Assembly: GCF_017301335.1 (NCBI RefSeq)
Contig: NZ_CP071247.1
Coordinates: forward strand, 1,860,001 to 1,924,000
DNA: 64,000 nucleotides
Source: Marinobacter salinisoli
GTDB taxonomy: Bacteria; Pseudomonadota; Gammaproteobacteria; Pseudomonadales; Oleiphilaceae
Direction of reading: 5' to 3'
A model generated the notes under the pieces. The model ran no database searches. It worked only from the letters and a program-made list of their open reading frames with translations, and had not been told where the DNA came from. Below are positions 9,567 through 18,012 of the stretch, piece by piece; within the stretch, counting starts at the first letter, position 1, and the number at the start of each line of letters is the position of its first letter. The position numbers and the translations under genes were made by a program.

Positions 9567-9620
9567 AATGTCCGCTTTTGTTGAGAAACCTCGGAGGCCT
9601 CGACGGTCGCAAAGCGGACA
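9567..9620 (-). repeat. Oriented repeat, copy b (complete)
   Basis: A complete element with inverted ends TGTCCGCTTT (9569-9578) and AAAGCGGACA (9611-9620) around a 32-bp centre. It lies in the downstream flank of the minus-strand mipA-like gene. Over 41 aligned bases it differs from copy c at only 3 positions by hand comparison. Confidence 0.8.
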
Positions 9621-9764
9621 CGGAAGTCATGTGAAGTTGGGAGCCAGTAAGCTGTCAATAATCCAAGCATCCCCCGGAAAAGAGACACTCTGACTTGGAG
9701 GCCTGCAAAAAGCAGGGCCATGCTTGCCATCAAAGAAAAATCAAAAGGAACTCAGGCAGGAACA

Positions 9765-10589
9765 TCAAAAAACATAAATGAAGCCAACCCCGATTTCCGC
9801 TTCATAATCGTTTCGAGATATCGGGCTGTCTCTGACATCACTGCCGTAGATTTCGTAAAGAGCTTCACCGAAGATCTGCCAGCTCTCGTTCAGGTAATTC
9901 CGATAGTTAACGTTGAAACCGGTTGACCTGTACCCGCTATCAATATCGGTTTCTGGAAGGCCTGAGTCGATGGACTGCTGTGTGTTCACACCAAAGTCCC
10001 GGTTGGCTAGTTTACCATCGTGGAAAGTGACAGCAGCGCCTACTTCCCAGCCAGTGCCGTTGGGCTGGCAACCCAAACACGTTCCTGCGCCGAAAATCCC
10101 GAGCGTACCGATTTCTCCGGCCAATACACGGCCATCCAGAAAGTAACGCCAGTTTTCTGCAAGGGCACGACGCACTTCCAGCAGCACTGTCACCCCGGAA
10201 TTCGATTCGCCTAACCCATCCAGTCTGCCATCTTCTGAATCGCCCTCTTCACGGCCTTCTTCGTAGCCTAAAGAGGTTTGAAACAACCAGGGATCCCTGG
10301 CAACTGTTCGCCAGCCAATGGCTTCACCTGCCCAGAAAAAAACGTTGTCGCCAGTTCGCCACTGAACACCCCCAGCCGGATCGACCTCACGCTCGAATTC
10401 TTCTGAACCCTCATAGGCAGACTCATATTCAATGCCGAGGCCCAACCCAACACCCCAACCATCGCCATCTGTAAAATCGACGATAGAAGGAAGCGGAACG
10501 AGAGGGGTTCTCGTCTCTGTCGCATGTACCGATCCAAAACACGAAAGAGCGCCAAGAAATGGGGCGACTTGGAAGACGATTTTTTTCAT
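9765..10589 (-). CDS. MipA/OmpV-family outer membrane protein
   Basis: 274 residues from ATG 10589, chosen for the AGGAAAG site upstream and the signal peptide that follows (MKKIVFQVAPFLGALSC...SVHA). Beyond the signal peptide, alternating aromatic/glycine beta-strands such as GWGVGLGLGIEYESAYEGS and a terminal phenylalanine (GVGFIYVF) fit an outer-membrane barrel of the MipA/OmpV family, known as scaffold or porin-like proteins. A CLGC pair near residue 190 is unusual for a barrel. It is a single gene flanked by repeat copies b and c. Confidence 0.82.
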   Translation of the reverse strand: MKKIVFQVAPFLGALSCFGSVHATETRTPLVPLPSIVDFTDGDGWGVGLGLGIEYESAYEGSEEFEREVDPAGGVQWRTGDNVFFWAGEAIGWRTVARDPWLFQTSLGYEEGREEGDSEDGRLDGLGESNSGVTVLLEVRRALAENWRYFLDGRVLAGEIGTLGIFGAGTCLGCQPNGTGWEVGAAVTFHDGKLANRDFGVNTQQSIDSGLPETDIDSGYRSTGFNVNYRNYLNESWQIFGEALYEIYGSDVRDSPISRNDYEAEIGVGFIYVF

Positions 10590-10810
10590 TGTGTCTTTCC
10601 TATGAACCGGCAAGTGGTGATCCGACTCACTCACCTACATCATAGATCACTGGCTTTCATTTGCTCTAAAGCGCCTGCGCCACCATCGTTCTGTGACCCC
10701 ATCGCAAACGAAAATACTCAAATTTTCATTTAACAGCGGCCGGGACACCCGATGTCGAGACCGCGTTGGACATTGATCGAATCCAAGAAGACTTTTTCTG
10801 GCTGTGAAAG

Positions 10811-10852
10811 GTCCGCTTTTGTTTAGAAAACTTGGAGGCCTCGACGGTCGCA
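10811..10852 (-). repeat. Oriented repeat, copy c
   Basis: Shares the centre GAGGCCTCGACGGTCGCA and the left end with copy b, in the same orientation. The right inverted end is eroded (CAGAGG instead of AAAGCGG). It lies about 200 bp downstream of the minus-strand phospholipase D gene. Confidence 0.75.
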
Positions 10853-11054
10853 GAGGTCTCAAACCGCTTGAGCGGTCAGCGTATAGCACATGGGAATTTG
10901 CGCTGGGCGGTTTTCGTAAACCTTGTACTCCACCCCGCGATTCAGGTGCGGATGCTCCGTAAATTTCTGCAGCTTGAAACTGTTCGGCACGTATTCGGTC
11001 AGAATTTCTCCGAGCGTATGCATGTGCTGGTTGCGGGGAAACTTGTCTCGAACA

Positions 11055-12584
11055 TCAAAGCGCGCCCTCAATTGGCAAATGCGAGAAGAACCAATCTTCG
11101 ATGCGCTGCATGAACGATGTAGCTGGCTGAAATTCAAGTGTCCGGTCATCGGCTACCCAGTAGATCTTGCCATTTTCCCGCAGTTCCAAATGCCACGCGT
11201 TTGCGGTTAAGAAATCACCTTCCACCGCGTCACGAACTGTTTTGTTGAACTGATTGCTTATGACAAGCAACCCCATTTCAGTATTGATGCGCAATGAACG
11301 TGGATCCAGGTTTGCGCTGCCGATGAATACTTTGTCATCGTCGATAACTAATGCCTTCGCATGCAAAGCAAGCTTTTTCCGGCCTATCGGTGTCAGCATG
11401 TATCGTTGTCGGTCACGAGCATTTGTGCGCACCTCGCTCAGTTCCGCCCCCATGTCGAGCAGCGTGTAGATATGATTGCGATAGGCGCTGTGCGCGGCCA
11501 AATGATTGTTAGAACCGATTGAATTGGTCAGTATCCGCACGCGAACGCCGCGATCGAGAGCGCGTTTAACTGCCCCCTGAAGATCCGGCGTCGGTATTAG
11601 ATAAGCCGAAACAATCAAAATCTCCGATTCCGCATTGTCGAAAAGATGGACCAGTTCATTCGCTACCTGAATCGGTTCCTCCTCCCGGTTCTTGGGGTTA
11701 CCGTCGGGCGGGTCGTCCGAATAGAGAAGTGTCTTGCCCGTATCTGCCTGCCTGATAATCTCGCGCCACATAACCATCAGATCTTCAGCCGGCTTTTCGA
11801 CATGCAGATGCTGCGACAAGTCGGTCACGCGCCGGGCTTCGGCGAGTTGTTCCTGTGATGCCTTCTTGTGGCTCAGTGTCTCGATCGGAAACGACCATTG
11901 GTCGTTCCAGTAGTCATCAAAAGTAGCGCTGATTTCCTGAACGATTGGGCCGCCAAGCAGCAACTCCAAATCGCGAAAGTTAAATGTATCGCTGAGACCA
12001 AAATACTCATCGGCGATATTCCGACCGCCTACGATTGCAATACGGTTATCAACCACCATCGCTTTGTTGTGCATACGGTGATCGAGCCGTCGGAACTCTG
12101 ATAGGTTCAGTAGTTGGCGTGTTACCAGCCCACCCGAGCGACGCTTGAAAGGATTAAAAACGCGATACTCTATATTCGGGTGCTCCGCGAGCGCCAAAAG
12201 CAGTTCGTTTTCGTGAACCAGAAACGTATCGTCGACAAGAATCCGCACAGTGACATTACGATCCGCCGCTCGGACAATATGATCCAGAACCATCGCACCT
12301 GCGGTATCGAAGAACCAAAGAAAGGTCTGGAAATCGATGCTTTCAGCCGCACTATCGATCGCTTTAAGTCGCACGTCTAATGCCCTCGGCCCATGATCAA
12401 GCAAGGAGTGCCAGTTCACAGAGGCCGTGGGGTCGACCGCGTCCCAAAATGCGGTGTGTGCTGGCGGAGCCGTGTACTCCGGTGGACGCTCAATGGGTTT
12501 TAGCGAGGAACAACCCGCCCCAATCAGAATCAAAAGGCCCAGGCAACACCATCGTCGTGAGAGAAAAGTCAGATGAATATTCAT
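11055..12584 (-). CDS. Phospholipase D / cardiolipin-synthase-C-like lipoprotein
   Basis: 509 residues with a lipoprotein signal (LLILIGAGCSS) and two HKD phosphodiesterase motifs: HNKAMVVD followed by GGRN, and HAKALVID followed by GSANLDPRS. This is the two-domain PLD-superfamily layout of ClsC/YmdC-type cardiolipin synthases, which transfer a phosphatidyl group between two lipids. Unlike cytoplasmic-facing synthases, this copy is predicted to be a lipoprotein, so a periplasmic phospholipase or transphosphatidylase is the safest reading. It is a single gene with no clear operon partner. Confidence 0.85.
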   Translation of the reverse strand: MNIHLTFLSRRWCCLGLLILIGAGCSSLKPIERPPEYTAPPAHTAFWDAVDPTASVNWHSLLDHGPRALDVRLKAIDSAAESIDFQTFLWFFDTAGAMVLDHIVRAADRNVTVRILVDDTFLVHENELLLALAEHPNIEYRVFNPFKRRSGGLVTRQLLNLSEFRRLDHRMHNKAMVVDNRIAIVGGRNIADEYFGLSDTFNFRDLELLLGGPIVQEISATFDDYWNDQWSFPIETLSHKKASQEQLAEARRVTDLSQHLHVEKPAEDLMVMWREIIRQADTGKTLLYSDDPPDGNPKNREEEPIQVANELVHLFDNAESEILIVSAYLIPTPDLQGAVKRALDRGVRVRILTNSIGSNNHLAAHSAYRNHIYTLLDMGAELSEVRTNARDRQRYMLTPIGRKKLALHAKALVIDDDKVFIGSANLDPRSLRINTEMGLLVISNQFNKTVRDAVEGDFLTANAWHLELRENGKIYWVADDRTLEFQPATSFMQRIEDWFFSHLPIEGAL

Positions 12585-12748
12585 ACTTAACTTCGATTTC
12601 GTTTTCCTGGTGTCTCTAAAACATTAGCCTATCCAAGGCCTGGCTTCGTTTACATGTAATCGTCTGACGTTTGTGGTTTGCTCCAGCAGGCGCACGTTAT
12701 GAAGTATCGTCAGTTGGCCCGAAGTCACTGAAGGTTTAGTCAGACTCG

Positions 12749-12790
12749 AATGTCCGCTTTCTGTTTAGGAAGAGCCGGGGAGTCGCGGCA
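12749..12790 (-). repeat. Oriented repeat, copy d (diverged)
   Basis: Carries the conserved end AATGTCCGCTTT (+ strand) and then CTGTTTAGGAAGAGCC with GGGGAGTCGCGGCAGG, a diverged form of the centre of copies b and c. It lies just downstream of the stop of the minus-strand phnA-like gene. Confidence 0.65.
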
Positions 12791-12850
12791 GGCTGCGAAG
12801 AGGGCTCCCAGCCAAGCCTGCCGCTATTGCTGACCGTTTTTCGTGAAGGG

Positions 12851-13186
12851 CTAAACCTTCTTCACAAATTTGGCGGTGACCATCATTTCGCCCACCCCGG
12901 GGAGTTTGCAGTCAAGTTCGTGGTCCTTTCCTTCCACAATTCTCCGTATCGCAGTCTTGGTTCCAATTTTGAGCACCTGCGAGCTGCCCTTTACTTTGAG
13001 GTCCTTGATCAGAGTGATTTTATCGCCAACTTCCAGAACCGTGCCGTTGGCATCCCTGACTTCGAACGTATCTTCCCCGGCTACTTCCGAAGGATTCCAC
13101 TCGTAGGCGCACTCGGGGCAGATAAGGTTCGACTGGTCTTCATAGACGTATTCGGATTTGCACTTGGGGCAAGGGGGATGTGACAT
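12851..13186 (-). CDS. PhnA/YjdM zinc-ribbon protein
   Basis: 111 residues, the usual family length. An N-terminal zinc ribbon is visible as [19 protein letters not shown] plus CAYEW (two Cys pairs), followed by the small beta-domain [20 protein letters not shown] typical of the PhnA family. Despite its name, the family has no proven role in phosphonate use; E. coli YjdM lies near the phn operon only by history. Encoded alone. Confidence 0.92.
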   Translation of the reverse strand: MSHPPCPKCKSEYVYEDQSNLICPECAYEWNPSEVAGEDTFEVRDANGTVLEVGDKITLIKDLKVKGSSQVLKIGTKTAIRRIVEGKDHELDCKLPGVGEMMVTAKFVKKV

Positions 13187-13264
13187 GGCGTTGGATCTCT
13201 GAATTCATGTGGTGTGATTGGTGGTGCTGTATCTGCGGAAATGCAGTGCGGCTTGATCGGCTTG

Positions 13265-13684
13265 CTAGGCGTCTGTGTCATCGGTAGGGCCTATCCAGGC
13301 GAATGGGTTGTGTGCAATTTCCCACAGGTGCCCATCGGGATCCTTGAAGTAACCGCTGAAACCACCCCAGAACACCTTCTGGGGTCTCTTGACCAGAGTC
13401 GCGCCAGCTCTGAGTGCCTCGTTCATGACAGCTTCGACCTCCGCTGGCGACTCTACGTTGTGGGCGATCGCGAAAGCGTTAAAGCCACTGCCTTCCGCTG
13501 GCACACCCGCGTCCTCAGCGAGCGCTTGTCGGCCGTAAAGTCCAAGCCAGGTTCCATTCAGATTGAAGAAAGCGACGTTCTCTTCATGTCCGTAACGGGG
13601 GAAACCCAATCCTTGCTCATAGAATTCAATCGAGCGATTCAGGTCGTCCACGCCCAATGTGATCATGCTCATTCTTGGTTTCAT
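13265..13684 (-). CDS. VOC/glyoxalase-superfamily protein
   Basis: 139 residues from ATG 13684, preferred because an AAGGG site precedes it, while the upstream ATG at 13699 has none. The vicinal-oxygen-chelate beta-alpha-beta-beta-beta modules are visible: MITLGVDDLNRSIEFYEQGL and the C-terminal FKDPDGHLWEIAHNP with a metal-ligand His and Glu. Members include glyoxalases, dioxygenases and resistance proteins; substrate cannot be read from the sequence. Confidence 0.85.
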   Translation of the reverse strand: MKPRMSMITLGVDDLNRSIEFYEQGLGFPRYGHEENVAFFNLNGTWLGLYGRQALAEDAGVPAEGSGFNAFAIAHNVESPAEVEAVMNEALRAGATLVKRPQKVFWGGFSGYFKDPDGHLWEIAHNPFAWIGPTDDTDA

Positions 13685-13777
13685 CGGAGGCCCTTCCATC
13701 TGACGCCGGGCGGCTCATTCATTTGGTGTGGTATTAAACCGCAACGCCCGCTTCCCGCACAGGTGGAATTTGCGGGT

Positions 13778-15331
13778 TTATTTCAATTTCAGGAACACGT
13801 GCGGGTCAATTGCCGCCGCGGCCAGCATGGCTCCTGTCAGCGCTCCGGCGATGCCGGGAATAAGGACGTCCTGGCCGGACAGAAACAGGCCCGGCACGGG
13901 GGTTCGGGCACTCAGCGCCTCGGACAAAAGCCGGCGTGGGCTGGTTTCGATACCATAGAAGGCGCCTTTTTCATGGCCGGTAAACAAGGCGGTGGCCAGT
14001 GGCGTGCCCAGTTCATGGTAGGTGATAAGCGGAGCCAGGTCCGGAAACTTCTGTTTGAAGAAATCCAGTATCCTGGCCTCGACGCGCTGCTTGAACGATG
14101 CCCACTCGTCCGGGCGCTTGGCCGCACCGCCATCCGCGAAGTCGGCCACCGAGGACCAATCGGCCCAGATCAGCACGTCACCGGTGTGCTTGTTTCTCGG
14201 GCCGGGATCGTGCGCCGGGTCTTTGAGGGAGGCAAACGACACAAACATCATCTGAATCGGCTCGCCGTCTTTCGCACCCCAGATGGCATCGCTGGTATCC
14301 CAGCTTTCGTAGAACCAGTGGTTTGAACGCGTCGCTCCGTGTTGGTTGATGTCGCCCTCAAAGCCGAGAAACAGATCGAAGTGGCAGATCGATGGCCTGA
14401 AACTGGCAATCTGACGAGCCCAGTCCTGCCGCCGAATCTCCTCCGGCAGCAAGTGCTTCACGGTTTCACCGGCGCCGATGGCCGAAACAATGGTCTGTGC
14501 GTGGAATACTTCACCGGCTTTCGTGCGCACACCCACGGCTGTGCCATTTTCAAGCAAGATCTCATCAACCGCTGTGCCGGCCCGCGCGCTGCCTCCCGCC
14601 GCTTCGATCACCGGAACAAGTCCCCGGGCCAGGGCGGCGGCACCGCCAACGGGATAACCGGCGCCCTCAAGGTAGTGGCCGATGATTGTGGCATGAATGG
14701 CAAAGCTGGCGTCTTTCGGCTTGCCGCCGTAGGTGCCCCATTGCGCCGATAATACGGCGGCCAGCTGCGGGTTGCTGATCAGTTCCGCGATAACCTCGCC
14801 CGTCGTGCGGTTGCACCAACGCTGAAGTTTCTTTTTGTTCCACCAGCGATGGGCGGAACGAAAGGGCTCGGGCATGGCTCGCTCGGCGCCGGCCATGTGA
14901 CCGGCTTCCTCCGCTGACAGCAACGCCTCGAAGTAGGCATCGATTTCGGCCGCGTTGTCGGGAAAGCGTTCTTTCAGCTCCATCTTGTAGGCGTCGGCCG
15001 GACGCCCGACGGAGATCTCGAAATCATCCGGGAAGTGCAGGGTGTCATAAACTGTGCCGACCGAGCGAAACTCGATCGTTCCGTCGCTCAGCCAGTCCAG
15101 TATCCGGCCTGCAAGCTGGTCATGGCCGAATGTGCCGCAATAGTGGAGGCCGACATCCCAGGTGAATCCCTCGCGCGTGAAGGTGTGGGTGAGCCCGCCA
15201 ATCTGTTGCGCCTGCTCGAGTAACAGGACGCTGTGGCCCAGTTGGGAAAGGGCTGCGGCGGTTGTCATTTCGCCAATGCCGGACCCGATAACGATGACAT
15301 CGAACGGGTGGGTAGAGGATTTGGCTGTCAT
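13778..15331 (-). CDS. NAD(P)/FAD-dependent oxidoreductase, CrtISO/retinol-saturase-like
   Basis: 517 residues. N-terminal Rossmann motif VIVIGSGIGEMTTAAAL, in which Glu stands where most relatives have Gly, then a flavin acidic end LLLEQ and the GFTWDVGLHYCG phrase typical of the phytoene-desaturase/carotenoid-isomerase/retinol-saturase superfamily. The C-terminal flavin-contact motif LFLSGQDVLIPGIAGALTGA is intact. A second member lies at 30812-32437. The substrate is unknown; an isoprenoid or polyunsaturated lipid would fit the family. Encoded alone. Confidence 0.83.
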   Translation of the reverse strand: MTAKSSTHPFDVIVIGSGIGEMTTAAALSQLGHSVLLLEQAQQIGGLTHTFTREGFTWDVGLHYCGTFGHDQLAGRILDWLSDGTIEFRSVGTVYDTLHFPDDFEISVGRPADAYKMELKERFPDNAAEIDAYFEALLSAEEAGHMAGAERAMPEPFRSAHRWWNKKKLQRWCNRTTGEVIAELISNPQLAAVLSAQWGTYGGKPKDASFAIHATIIGHYLEGAGYPVGGAAALARGLVPVIEAAGGSARAGTAVDEILLENGTAVGVRTKAGEVFHAQTIVSAIGAGETVKHLLPEEIRRQDWARQIASFRPSICHFDLFLGFEGDINQHGATRSNHWFYESWDTSDAIWGAKDGEPIQMMFVSFASLKDPAHDPGPRNKHTGDVLIWADWSSVADFADGGAAKRPDEWASFKQRVEARILDFFKQKFPDLAPLITYHELGTPLATALFTGHEKGAFYGIETSPRRLLSEALSARTPVPGLFLSGQDVLIPGIAGALTGAMLAAAAIDPHVFLKLK

Positions 15332-15632
15332 GGTTTCAGCCTCTTTCGTCGGCTCTGACGTTTGCCGATATGAACGCTAAATGGTATCGACGTGTATCCG
15401 GTCACCGCTCGCGTGACCAGCACGGATAGGCAGGCTATCCCCACCCACGAAGTGTAGCCGCAAAGCAGGGCGCGAGAGCCGCTACATCAGGGTACGTTGG
15501 CGCAAAGGGCATTCAGGTTACTGAATTCGTGCTAAATTGGCGTGGCGGTGCCAGCTGGCGCCAGCATCTGGCGCCACAGCGTTGCCCCAGAGGCAGATCA
15601 GAAGCGCGTGACAACCCTTATTTTTTTCGACG
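15332..15632. other. 301-bp divergent promoter region
   Basis: Lies between the divergently read flavoprotein and NADAR genes. It holds an inverted repeat GGTCAC...GTGACC (15400-15418) and two adjacent palindromes containing TGGCGCCA around 15550-15577; either could be an operator, but nothing ties them to a regulator. Confidence 0.4.
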
Positions 15633-16121
15633 GTGACTATGGCTTTATTCCCCGATGACAATGGCGAAAGCAACCTGTACGTAACCCGTTCAGAGTTGGA
15701 CAACCTGCTGGGCACCTATGCCCCTTATGGATTCGAGCTGGAGGGCAAACACTGGCCCACGGTGGAGCATTACTTCCAGGGCATGAAATTCACCGATGAG
15801 GCGCGGCAGGAAGAGGTGCGTAACGCCAGTTCGCCGGAAAGGGCCCGCAAGCTCGGTCGGAAGCGCCACAAGAGTTTCCGGAAAGACTGGAAGAAAGTGC
15901 GTGAAACAGTGATGACGCGCGGTGTCTATATTCGTGCCCGCACCCACGGTGAGCTGGCGGAAGCCCTGCTCACCACCGGCGACCAGATCATCATGGAAAA
16001 CAGCAATTACGATTACTTCTGGGGCTGCGGCCGGGACCGGCGCGGTGAAAACCGCTACGGCAAGGTGCTGATGAACGTTCGCACCAAGCTGCGGCAGGAG
16101 CAGGCGGCCGAAGCCGGCTGA
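15633..16121 (+). CDS. NADAR-family N-glycosidase (YbiA-like)
   Basis: 162 residues from GTG 15633; ATG 15639 is an almost equivalent start. The family phrases WPTVEHYFQGMKF and the C-terminal FWGCGRDRRGENRYGK are present, covering the conserved Glu and the WGCG.G.N.LG-type pocket. YbiA-like members hydrolyse damaged riboflavin-pathway intermediates, and other NADAR proteins act on ADP-ribose adducts. Which applies cannot be decided here. Confidence 0.88.
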   Translation: MTMALFPDDNGESNLYVTRSELDNLLGTYAPYGFELEGKHWPTVEHYFQGMKFTDEARQEEVRNASSPERARKLGRKRHKSFRKDWKKVRETVMTRGVYIRARTHGELAEALLTTGDQIIMENSNYDYFWGCGRDRRGENRYGKVLMNVRTKLRQEQAAEAG

Positions 16122-16151
16122 TTGCGCCGTTTCTGCAGCGGCGGGCTGATG

Positions 16152-17129
16152 CTAGAACGCCGCTACCCGCTCGAACAGCCAGAATGAGGCCAGGGAACCG
16201 ATGAAATAGGGCGGCACCTTCTGCAGAATCCGTCCTGGCTGAAAGGCGAGCTTCCTGGCCAGGGCCGTCAACGCCAGAAAGGCAAAGACAAACAGCAAAT
16301 TGCCCACCTCAACGCCCACGTTAAAGAACACCAGTGCCAGTGCCACCGCGTTCTGGGGCAGTCCGATCTCGCCCAATGCCGCTGCGAAACCCAGCCCGTG
16401 CAGCAAACCAAAACTGAACGCCACCAGCCAGGGATTGCGCTGGGTGATGCCCGGCTGCCCGCGCTGGGCACGCAGTATTTCGGCCGCCACAAACACAATG
16501 CTCAGCGCGATCACAGCCTCAACCGGTGGGACCGGAATACGAATGATGCCCAGAGAGGCCAGCGACAGGGTGATGCTGTGGGCGATGGTGAATGCCGTGA
16601 TGGTCAGGATCAGCTTGCGGGTGCTGTTGATCAGGAGCAGCAGGGCCAGCACGAACAGGAGGTGGTCAATGCCCAGCAGAATATGCTCGATGCCGAGCAC
16701 CAGGTAGGTCTGGGCGGTGTCCAGCAGGGTCGGCTGGGCGGCCAGGGTGACCTCTGGCGCAGCAGGAGTCAGCCGATGGGTGACGCTGGAGCCGTCCAGG
16801 TATTCCACCCGCAGCAGTGCTTCGGTGGAGGTGCGTGGCAATCCTTCGATGCTTACCCTGGTGCCGGCCAGGCCTTGCTCGCGGGTGAGTGACCACTGCT
16901 GCAGGTGGGCGCCGTTCAGAAAACCTTCAACCGGCTCTGAAGTGTCAGCGGGCGCGGGTTCAAAGCGGACCTGCAGGGCGAGCCGTTGCTCGCCTCTGGC
17001 CGGAACCTTCCACAAAACGGTGTAGGTGCCCGGAGACTGTTCGGTCAGTTGCAGGTAGGCTGGGCGCAGTTCGTCGGCCCGGGCGAAGGAAACCGCCATC
17101 AGAGCCAACAAAAGTAGCCAGATTCTCAT
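16152..17129 (-). CDS. HupE/UreJ-family membrane protein
   Basis: 325 residues with a signal peptide (LLLLALMAVSFARA), a periplasmic beta-rich domain of about 150 residues, and a C-terminal HupE/UreJ domain with about six membrane segments beginning LGIEHILLGIDHLLFVLALL. The histidine-rich GIEHILLGIDH motif is the metal-associated hallmark of this family, often linked to nickel or cobalt uptake. It is the last gene of a three-gene minus-strand set with a PPIase and a DUF3604 protein, an association I recall from other marine gammaproteobacteria. No hydrogenase or urease lies nearby, so its cargo is unclear. Confidence 0.87.
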   Translation of the reverse strand: MRIWLLLLALMAVSFARADELRPAYLQLTEQSPGTYTVLWKVPARGEQRLALQVRFEPAPADTSEPVEGFLNGAHLQQWSLTREQGLAGTRVSIEGLPRTSTEALLRVEYLDGSSVTHRLTPAAPEVTLAAQPTLLDTAQTYLVLGIEHILLGIDHLLFVLALLLLINSTRKLILTITAFTIAHSITLSLASLGIIRIPVPPVEAVIALSIVFVAAEILRAQRGQPGITQRNPWLVAFSFGLLHGLGFAAALGEIGLPQNAVALALVFFNVGVEVGNLLFVFAFLALTALARKLAFQPGRILQKVPPYFIGSLASFWLFERVAAF

Positions 17130-17144
17130 GGGTGCCGCTCCGGT

Positions 17145-17990
17145 TTACTGGTTTTTGTCGGTGACAACGGTGATGTCGTAGTTGGCCAGCAGGCCTTCCC
17201 GGAAGGATGCGTCCAGCGCCTGCGCCCGATCGAAACGCCACTCCCGTTCGACTTTCCCACGGATGCTGGCGAGTTCCGGTAGACCACCCGGAGTGTGCTC
17301 CTCAAGCCGGATGAAATGAATTCCCATGCTGGATCGAATAGGCCCTTGCCAGGCTTTTTTACCCAGCCCCTCCAGCTGTAACGCAAATCCCTGGCCGAAG
17401 GTTTTGTCCAGCATGCGCCCGCTCACGTTCTCAAATTCCGTGGGCAGCAGTGACGGATCGCCCGACACGGACTCTCCCTCGGCCAGTGCCCGTTCTGCTT
17501 CCGCCACTCGCTTTCGCAGTTCAGGCTGTGGCTGGTCGATACTCAGGTACACCTGGCGGAAGGAGTAGTGGTCATCGGTGCGGAATTTGTCCGGGTGCTG
17601 CTCCAGATATTCGGTAAGCTGTTCGTCGCTGGGGGCCAGCGCGTTGGCCAGGTTGTCGGTGTAGATTTCCATCTTCTGGCGCAGCCGGCGACGGATCACC
17701 GGATCGTTCTTGTCAATGCCGAGGGCCAGTGCTTCGCGGTAGTAAATCTCTTCGATCACGAAGTTTTCAATTAGGCCCTGCAGTTCCTCCTCGGTGGGTT
17801 TGCGCTGCCAGGCCCGGGCGAACTGCTGCTCCAGGCTGTTGATCTGGCCCTGGTCAACCAGGATGCGTTTGTCGTCCTGCATGGCTTGCGGATTGAGCGC
17901 GCTGTAGAGTGCGAACAACAGCGCGCCAATCAGAAGAATCTGGATAAGCGGTTCCTTCGCCAGGGTTGTCAGCCGATGGGGCATGGCCAT
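17145..17990 (-). CDS. Membrane-anchored peptidyl-prolyl cis-trans isomerase (parvulin type)
   Basis: 281 residues. One N-terminal transmembrane segment (IQILLIGALLFALYSAL), then a SurA-N-like helical region (NSLEQQFARAWQRKPTEEEL), and a C-terminal PpiC-like domain (DDHYSFRQVYLS through GIHFIRLEEHTPG). It is a periplasmic foldase anchored in the inner membrane. It lies 15 bp upstream of the HupE gene and 22 bp downstream of the DUF3604 gene, so the three are surely one operon; it may fold one of its partners. Confidence 0.87.
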   Translation of the reverse strand: MAMPHRLTTLAKEPLIQILLIGALLFALYSALNPQAMQDDKRILVDQGQINSLEQQFARAWQRKPTEEELQGLIENFVIEEIYYREALALGIDKNDPVIRRRLRQKMEIYTDNLANALAPSDEQLTEYLEQHPDKFRTDDHYSFRQVYLSIDQPQPELRKRVAEAERALAEGESVSGDPSLLPTEFENVSGRMLDKTFGQGFALQLEGLGKKAWQGPIRSSMGIHFIRLEEHTPGGLPELASIRGKVEREWRFDRAQALDASFREGLLANYDITVVTDKNQ

Positions 17991-18012
17991 GTTTCAACGT
18001 CCTCTGTGTTGA

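Larger units (their letters stand above)
9136..9764. other. 629-bp intergenic region
   Basis: Lies upstream of the alkylsulfatase and downstream of the mipA-like gene. It contains a long inverted repeat (9393-9482) and copy b of the oriented repeat (9567-9620), both listed separately. Open frames here are short and show no protein family flavour; I treat the region as non-coding. Confidence 0.5.

Noticed and set aside
9567..9620. Oriented repeat as an ordinary rho-independent terminator
   Set aside because: Arms are short and 32 bp apart with no T-run after the stem; conserved centre sequence is not explained by termination.
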